This document shows positions 58,766 to 64,000 of a DNA stretch of 64,000 bases, piece after piece; position 1 is the first letter of the stretch; each line of letters begins with the position of its first letter. The position numbers were made by a program, and so were the translations under genes. Source of the DNA: Acanthaster planci (lineage: Eukaryota > Echinodermata > Asteroidea > Valvatida > Acanthasteridae). Location of the stretch: positions 802,492-866,491 of the forward strand of contig NW_019091366.1 of NCBI RefSeq assembly GCF_001949145.1, in the 5' to 3' direction. The notes under the pieces are model-generated. The model was given only the letters and a program-made list of their open reading frames with translations. It was not told where the DNA came from and ran no database searches.

Positions 58766-59140
58766 AGGCAGTTGGAGCAGAAGCGGTCTGGATTAAGTGC
58801 AGGGACCCCAGTGCAGTACATTCAGGGCCTGCAGTCGAGATCAGATAGCCTCAATTCAGAAACATTCAGCACCCAGGCATGCAGACAAGTGTTCAATGGG
58901 AGGGGGGCAGTGTTCCTTTGGGGAGGGGATGACAGTTGCAGCCAACATGCTCAGAGCAGGGGTCGTATTGTTGGCCACTTCAGCAGCCCAGCCTTCTCCC
59001 CTTTCAGCACTTTGCCTGGAGACATCAGGCCCCTTGAAACCCCTATTGTACCATGTTGCCCTTCTGAAAGGGGCTGCTTCACTCCCGAATGGTTTTATGA
59101 GTGTCTCAGAAACTGTAGCCTACCCAGTACAGTGCATTGA
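58766..59140 (+). CDS. Possible further FAM53 exon (weak)
   Basis: After an ag at 58765 a phase-0 frame runs 125 codons to TGA and begins LEQKRSGLSAGTPVQYIQ. The previous FAM53 exon ends in phase 0, so the frame fits. The region is GC-richer than its surroundings and free of TACATG words. Against it, the acceptor has a poor pyrimidine tract, an alternative frame is equally open, and the terminal residues do not resemble the acidic FAM53 C-terminus. It may simply be an open non-coding island. Confidence 0.15.
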   Translation, partial: RQLEQKRSGLSAGTPVQYIQGLQSRSDSLNSETFSTQACRQVFNGRGAVFLWGGDDSCSQHAQSRGRIVGHFSSPAFSPFSTLPGDIRPLETPIVPCCPSERGCFTPEWFYECLRNCSLPSTVH

Positions 59141-61499
59141 GCAGAATTGGGTGTGCACCTACCAGTAGCTCATTGGTTATACTTGTTCAGAAACAAATCA
59201 AAGAAACTCAGTCACAAGAGTCAAAGCCTTCATCCTCTTGTGTATGAAAGGAATAATATGGGGGAAAAAAAGTCCCATTACATTACATTTCATGCTAAAA
59301 ATTTAAGAGTCAACTTTTTTTCCTTCTTGACTTATTCTTTATCAACAGAATTAGAAGGGAATCATACTAATTATTATGCCAAATAATGCCTGAAAGTAGC
59401 TACAAATTATGTGTGAAGTTATCTTTGAGGATCCCAACTTGTCCCCAAGCATATTCAGTGGCTAATGGAATCACTTTCTGTACTTGCTTGTAATAGAGTC
59501 CCTGTAAATATCTCACAAAGTTAATGTCTTCACTGTGTTTACTCAGTGGTGCCTGTCTAATATCTCCTTCCAATGTGTCCTCAGTAAATTGCATGTGTGT
59601 ACATGTATGTGTGTAATTAGGAAGTTCGGTATGCAGGGAGGTTTTTCCTTCTCTGTAGTCTGAACTACCAGTGGGTGCAGTCATTACACATTTGGTGACT
59701 CAAGGATTTTATGTTCCTATAAATTTGTAAATGTGGTAGAAAAAAAGGAATGCTGCACTAATGGTTCTTATATGTACATGTAGGCCTACGCTGTGCGTGC
59801 GGATTGGTCTTAGCCCCTCAAACACTCAGTGCAGCATTACAGAACGGTTGTGGTTTGCACTAAATACTTCTGTCACTCCGTTTCCTCCTCCTAGCCCCTA
59901 GCTTGATGACATCCGCCTCTGCAGTATGCTGAGCCTGGCGACTTGAGAATGGCTCCGGCCTGGCGCGCACAGCCCCCAGGAAATCAAAGACAAGAATCCT
60001 TCACATTTGCATACAGTGACAGCCTGTCAGAGCTTATGAGGAAAATGTCAAACATATACCTTTTTTGTCATTTTTCATGGCAACCAGGCATCTGTAGTGT
60101 GAGGACTTAAGCTTCACTCAAAGATCAACTGTGTACAGTGCAGCATGGCACAGTTGCTATGGAAGGAGAGTTAATTTATATATTCTAACTTCATGTATTT
60201 ACAATTATTTATACTGAAGCGGGCACATCTACATATAATTTATAACTTGTTTTAATAAATGTAGACCTCAAAGTATTGGTCTAAGTCATTGACAACTAAA
60301 TGTACTACTTGAACATGTATTTGAAGACCTCTCTTGAAAACTGATTTTCTTGGAAAGAGGAGAAACTACTGAAGCAAGTTACATGTACCGGCAGCATATT
60401 CTGTCCATTAGAAGGAAAAGCTGAGATGACTGTTTCACAGAATCTTTAATCCTTTCTGTGCATTCTATGCATTGAGTCAGTGAATTCATTATGCCTTCTC
60501 AAGACCCACACCCATTCATTGATGACCTCAATTATCAACTGGAAAATGTCCATTGAGTGCTGCCTTGGCAAGGCTCAGCTCTCATCAGGTGCTTGGCCTC
60601 GTCTGATTACATCCCTAGTCTATACCCCCTCCCCTACCCGATCAACGACCTCGCACATTTCCTGTTGAGCACCGGAGATACGAGTCGATCCGTTGTTATC
60701 AAGATTGGTCATCTCCTCTCCGGCTGGAATATCATTGGTCTCATGAGTGCACGCTCTCTCGCTTACGTTCTTGCCCCCCCCCTCTTTCTTAACTTGGGAT
60801 TCACATCGGGATGGATCTCTGACGTCAGTGTTAAATCACGTATCAATATCAAACTTAGACACTACACTTGCACACCAGTGTTATTGACCCAAATGAAGTT
60901 GATGAACAACCTTGATAAGCTGGACATGTACCCAAAGATGCTTGCCATACATGCATGCATGCCCTGTGGTACTTATCTAAGTTTTACTTATTGGTTTTTC
61001 GAAACGAAATTTAATTAGAACAGAAAACCACAGGTGTACCCAAACTTGAAATAAAAAAATGCCAAGTTGAGCCACAAAATGCAAGAAGCTTCATTCTTGT
61101 ACTGGTATGCAGTGGTCGTTACTTGAAATTTGTGACTTGCCCACAGAATATTACTCAGCCAAAACGAAAATTATTAGAGCTTAAACCTGCGAAGATCCAT
61201 AATTTTTGATGCAGAATCGCTTCAAATTGGCATACTTGAGAAAATTGAAAGATTTGGCACTCGTGAATGGTAACCCACTGTGCTTGTATTCGCATAACTC
61301 CTCAATAAAACTAAACTTTATTAATTTCTTATGAAACTCATGGTCCTTTTTGCTATCTCCCCAGATTTTAATTACCTAGCAAACAAAATGGAAACAAAAC
61401 ACCTGTCTAGAAAAGAAGAAACGTATTTTGGGTCACTTGAGCTGTAAAACAGATTAACTCAGCTGCTGTGTCCTGTGCAGAATTAAAATTGGACAGCCT

Positions 61500-61775
61500 T
61501 CATTCAGACCCAGTGCAGGAGAGAGATAGTGATAAAGTATTGATTGAATGGCCAGTCCAAGTGGTCACTTTTTCATCACGTCCATTCAGGGGCCAGATCC
61601 TCTCGATCACCTCTGAGGGCACCTTGCATCCGATTGTGACGTCAGTCCCGGTTTTCGGTTTCTGAAGAACGCTTCCAGCAGGGGATGTAGCATTATGTCC
61701 ATATTCTCTCGGTTGACGTTTGCGAGAAACTAATATTTCACCACGGCTAGAGTGGGCTTTGTTGAGGGTCGCATT
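61500..61775 (-). CDS. Open frame without start codon, possible exon or element relic
   Basis: Ninety-one codons are open between two stops on the minus strand, with polar, protein-like composition. Segments read GEILVSRKRQPREYGHNATS, PAGSVLQKPKTGTDVTIGCK and VPSEVIERIWPLNGRD. There is no internal ATG, so it would have to be an internal exon or a fragment. The region is free of TACATG words and is CpG-richer than its flanks. VTIGCKV followed by a Trp recalls the B and C strands of an Ig fold, but no second Cys pattern is seen. It may be part of a mobile element. Confidence 0.2.
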   Translation of the reverse strand, partial: NATLNKAHSSRGEILVSRKRQPREYGHNATSPAGSVLQKPKTGTDVTIGCKVPSEVIERIWPLNGRDEKVTTWTGHSINTLSLSLSCTGSE

Positions 61776-63399
61776 TCAGCAGGGGTTTTGCCACATGTAC
61801 GGTATTGTGCACGTTGCTAAAAATTTCTCACAATGAGATGACTTTGCAAATGGCATCAAACACGTACAGGATACACATTGTTTGGCATTTTGCTTACTTG
61901 AAGAGTGGAAATTCAACGCATTGATTTTTATCAGTTTCATATTCCCTTTCTGCGTCTTTGAATTGATTTAAGTCACTTACATTTTGTTTGTAGTTTCGTC
62001 TTCCTGAAATGATTTATCTTCTTTCCCAAGAGCCTTAAATTTAGACTCTAAAATAGATTGGTTTGTACTCTTCACACGCAAATGTTCATTTTCTGCCATC
62101 CTATAAATGAATTCGCCCCTTGTACCGGAATGTGTCAGTTACGTGTACGTGTACAAGCACTTTCTGAAAATGACTGTTCACTAGAAGAATGGTCAAGAAT
62201 TTGCCTTTGATTAGTGTGCAGGTCCCATACATACAGGAGATCAGTACGTTACTCATCCTTATGCAGTATGTGTTGTCTTTGTATAAGTGAGGAAAGGCAT
62301 CCCGAGTGAGAAAAACACAACCCCTTGGTCATACATGAACAGGTATTTGATTGTGTGTAGGTTCCAGAAGACACGGCATGTAAAGTAAAACTGGATTGTT
62401 AATTGACACTCCTCCCAAATGTACACTGTCTCCTATACCTTTGCTTTACAAAAATTTCTGGCCTTATAAATAATAGGAACATGTAGTTTTCATCTTCAAT
62501 ATTAAGTTAGTGAAAATCTATTAACAGCTGATGGTCATTTATCAAGCTGGAACCTCATGCCTGTGGCGTGAAGTGCACCAGGACCTTGGGAAAATTTTCC
62601 ACTCACCCCACATGTGCGTTGCGGGAATTGTTCGAGGAATGCTTGGGTATACCCCATTGCGTAACCAAATCAACGTTGCAGTATAGCCACATTCAAATCA
62701 AAGAACAAGTAGGAAGTTAGACAGTGGATCTCTTACAATTTTTTGCTTGCTGAAAGTGAATTGTAAACAGAAGATTTGAACACTTTTACACACGTTATTG
62801 CATCTGTTTAACATTTAAACTGTACTATTTACAATGCACATGTACATGTACAGGTACATGTACATTGGAGATGTTTTAGTACACTGTACCTGTATCTGTT
62901 AATGTAAACATTTTTCAATGACTTGCTCATACCTGTGTTGTTTACCATGTTGGTTGTGTTTGATGTTTGTTTTCAATACATTGTAGGCAAGGCAATTTAC
63001 TTGCCACTAGTACCTCTGCTACACATGTGAGCATGATGTTGGCTTAATGTGAGAAAAAATTTTCAAACAGGGTGTGACATGTTTTGCTATTTGCTTGCTA
63101 AATGTTTCTCAACTCATAGATTCTTCCTGCTGTACACGTAAAGAACATAATGGTTCATTATTTATTTATGTATATTATAAATCCATACACTGGTGTGGAA
63201 AAATTACTAACGGCCTCATGGCTACAGTCATGCATTCATGCATGTGTTTTCTTGAAAGTGTACTGGTGCTCAATTTTTTAAAACCATAACCCCCGCCATA
63301 TCACTCAGTACTACAAAATACTACACAGTGTCAGTAGTCTGAGCCTGTAGCTCTACAAGTTAGTGTTTCTGGTTAGGGCACTTCCATTGTTACTCGTGC

Positions 63400-63556
63400 A
63401 GAGAACAACATAGTCATGTACCCATAGTGCCACAGCACTGTATGGTACATTGTCTTAGTAATTGTATTTTATAGCTTTAGAGAACAATAAAGTCATGCGT
63501 ACAGTGCTCATACAAGCCACAGCACTGTATACTACATTTTGTAGCTTTTAGTAAGG
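63400..63556. repeat. Diverged tandem duplication, about 80-bp unit
   Basis: The first unit (AGAGAACAACATAGTCATG ... CCACAGCACTGTATGGTACATT) is repeated from about 63479 as AGAGAACAATAAAGTCATGC ... CCACAGCACTGTATACTACATT. Both end near a TAGCTTT. Mismatches and small indels show the duplication is older than the one at 49366. Confidence 0.6.
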
Positions 63557-64000
63557 TTAGGGTTAAAGAGTGACAGGTACATGTACGTGGTAGTTTATAA
63601 AATGAAAACTGTTACCCGAACAGTGAAACGTCCATTGGAATGAGTCAGACAGTTCTATGTGAAGTGGTACACGTACCAGTATCTAAGTATGCCGTTACAT
63701 CTTGGCTCTCTTGAGGTACGGTATAGGTTTCAGGATAGACCTCACCCAAATCAAGGACCATAAATTTCTTTGCAGTCTCAATACACCCTTCAGAAAACCA
63801 GATCGGGTACATGCTTGCAGCATGTGTGTGTTCTTGCATATCGGTAGTTGCTGCTCGGAGTAATCCACTCACCACACATAATTTTGCCCTATGAAATAGC
63901 GGACAAATGGTCCGTTTTTTTCCCCCTCTCTCTCTCCCGGATTTAGCAGTTTTATTTTATCCCCTTGGTCCTTTCTTGTGATCCTCTCTGGAGGCATTCA

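Larger units (their letters stand above)
35654..64000. other. Long stretch without a secure gene, probably FAM53 intron or distal DNA
   Basis: After the FAM53 main exon, about 28 kb carries TACATG clusters, TIR elements near 35.7 and 36.5 kb, a SINE, two tandem duplications and several repeat-poor islands (about 41600-42000, 44300-44530, 52500-53200, 54480-55300, 59880-60000). No RNA gene or confident exon was recognised. Confidence 0.5.

Noticed and set aside
58797-59168. Second overlapping plus-strand frame in the 58.7-59.2 kb island
   Set aside because: Two frames are open at once, which suggests stop-poor composition rather than coding.
60557-61018. 153-codon plus-strand open frame
   Set aside because: Composition is not convincing, no domain is visible, and no splice context supports it. 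It is noted only as a repeat-poor, CpG-richer block.
63645-63875. Minus-strand 76-codon frame with protein-like middle
   Set aside because: It includes a GTACGTGTACC repeat word, has no recognisable domain, and the flanking splice signals are ambiguous.

Overview
This is eukaryotic genomic DNA from an animal. Genes are split by many introns with GT-AG splice sites, non-coding DNA dominates, there are tRNA-derived SINEs and many short inverted-repeat elements, and there is one 45-base assembly gap (35995-36039). The huge number of interspersed TACATG/GTACATGTAC words, often joined to ACCGGT, together with recurrent TAGGCCTA words, suggests a marine invertebrate deuterostome, most likely an echinoderm such as a sea star. 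That taxonomic guess rests on general familiarity, not on a search.

Two protein-coding genes are well supported. On the minus strand, six exons between 12869 and 9401 encode a complete 177-residue smooth/non-muscle-type myosin regulatory light chain. All five introns have matching phase, the kinase target Thr-Ser pair is intact, and a perfect CArG box lies about 400 bp upstream. On the plus strand, three exons (23687-23752, 30812-30887, 34953-35653) encode the N-terminal part of a FAM53-family nuclear protein. Its C-terminal exon or exons were not securely found, so most of 35654-64000 is probably FAM53 intron or distal sequence. The two genes are head to head, with about 10.8 kb between start codons (less if upstream non-coding exons exist).

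Layout. 1-3900: no gene recognised, TACATG-rich. 3912-4948: an unidentified candidate exon or pair of exons. 5000-9300: gene-poor, with several MITE-like elements, a SINE and a cluster of CACGTG E-boxes. 9401-12960: myosin light chain gene. 12970-17800: intergenic, MITE-rich, poor in TACATG words, with CRE, ZNF143-like and CArG-type sites. 17850-23300: TACATG-rich, possibly the first intron of FAM53. 23324-35653: FAM53 exons and introns. 35654-64000: TACATG-rich DNA with DNA-transposon relics, a SINE, a few small duplications and several repeat-poor islands that may be cis-regulatory elements.

The two genes do not form a pathway together: one is a contractile regulator and the other a nuclear adaptor-like protein. 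No operon, CRISPR array, rRNA or intact tRNA gene was seen. The most distinctive features are the inverted-repeat elements (one carries four CACGTG boxes, another occurs twice with one copy inside the myosin gene) and the sharp local depletion of TACATG words around the myosin gene.
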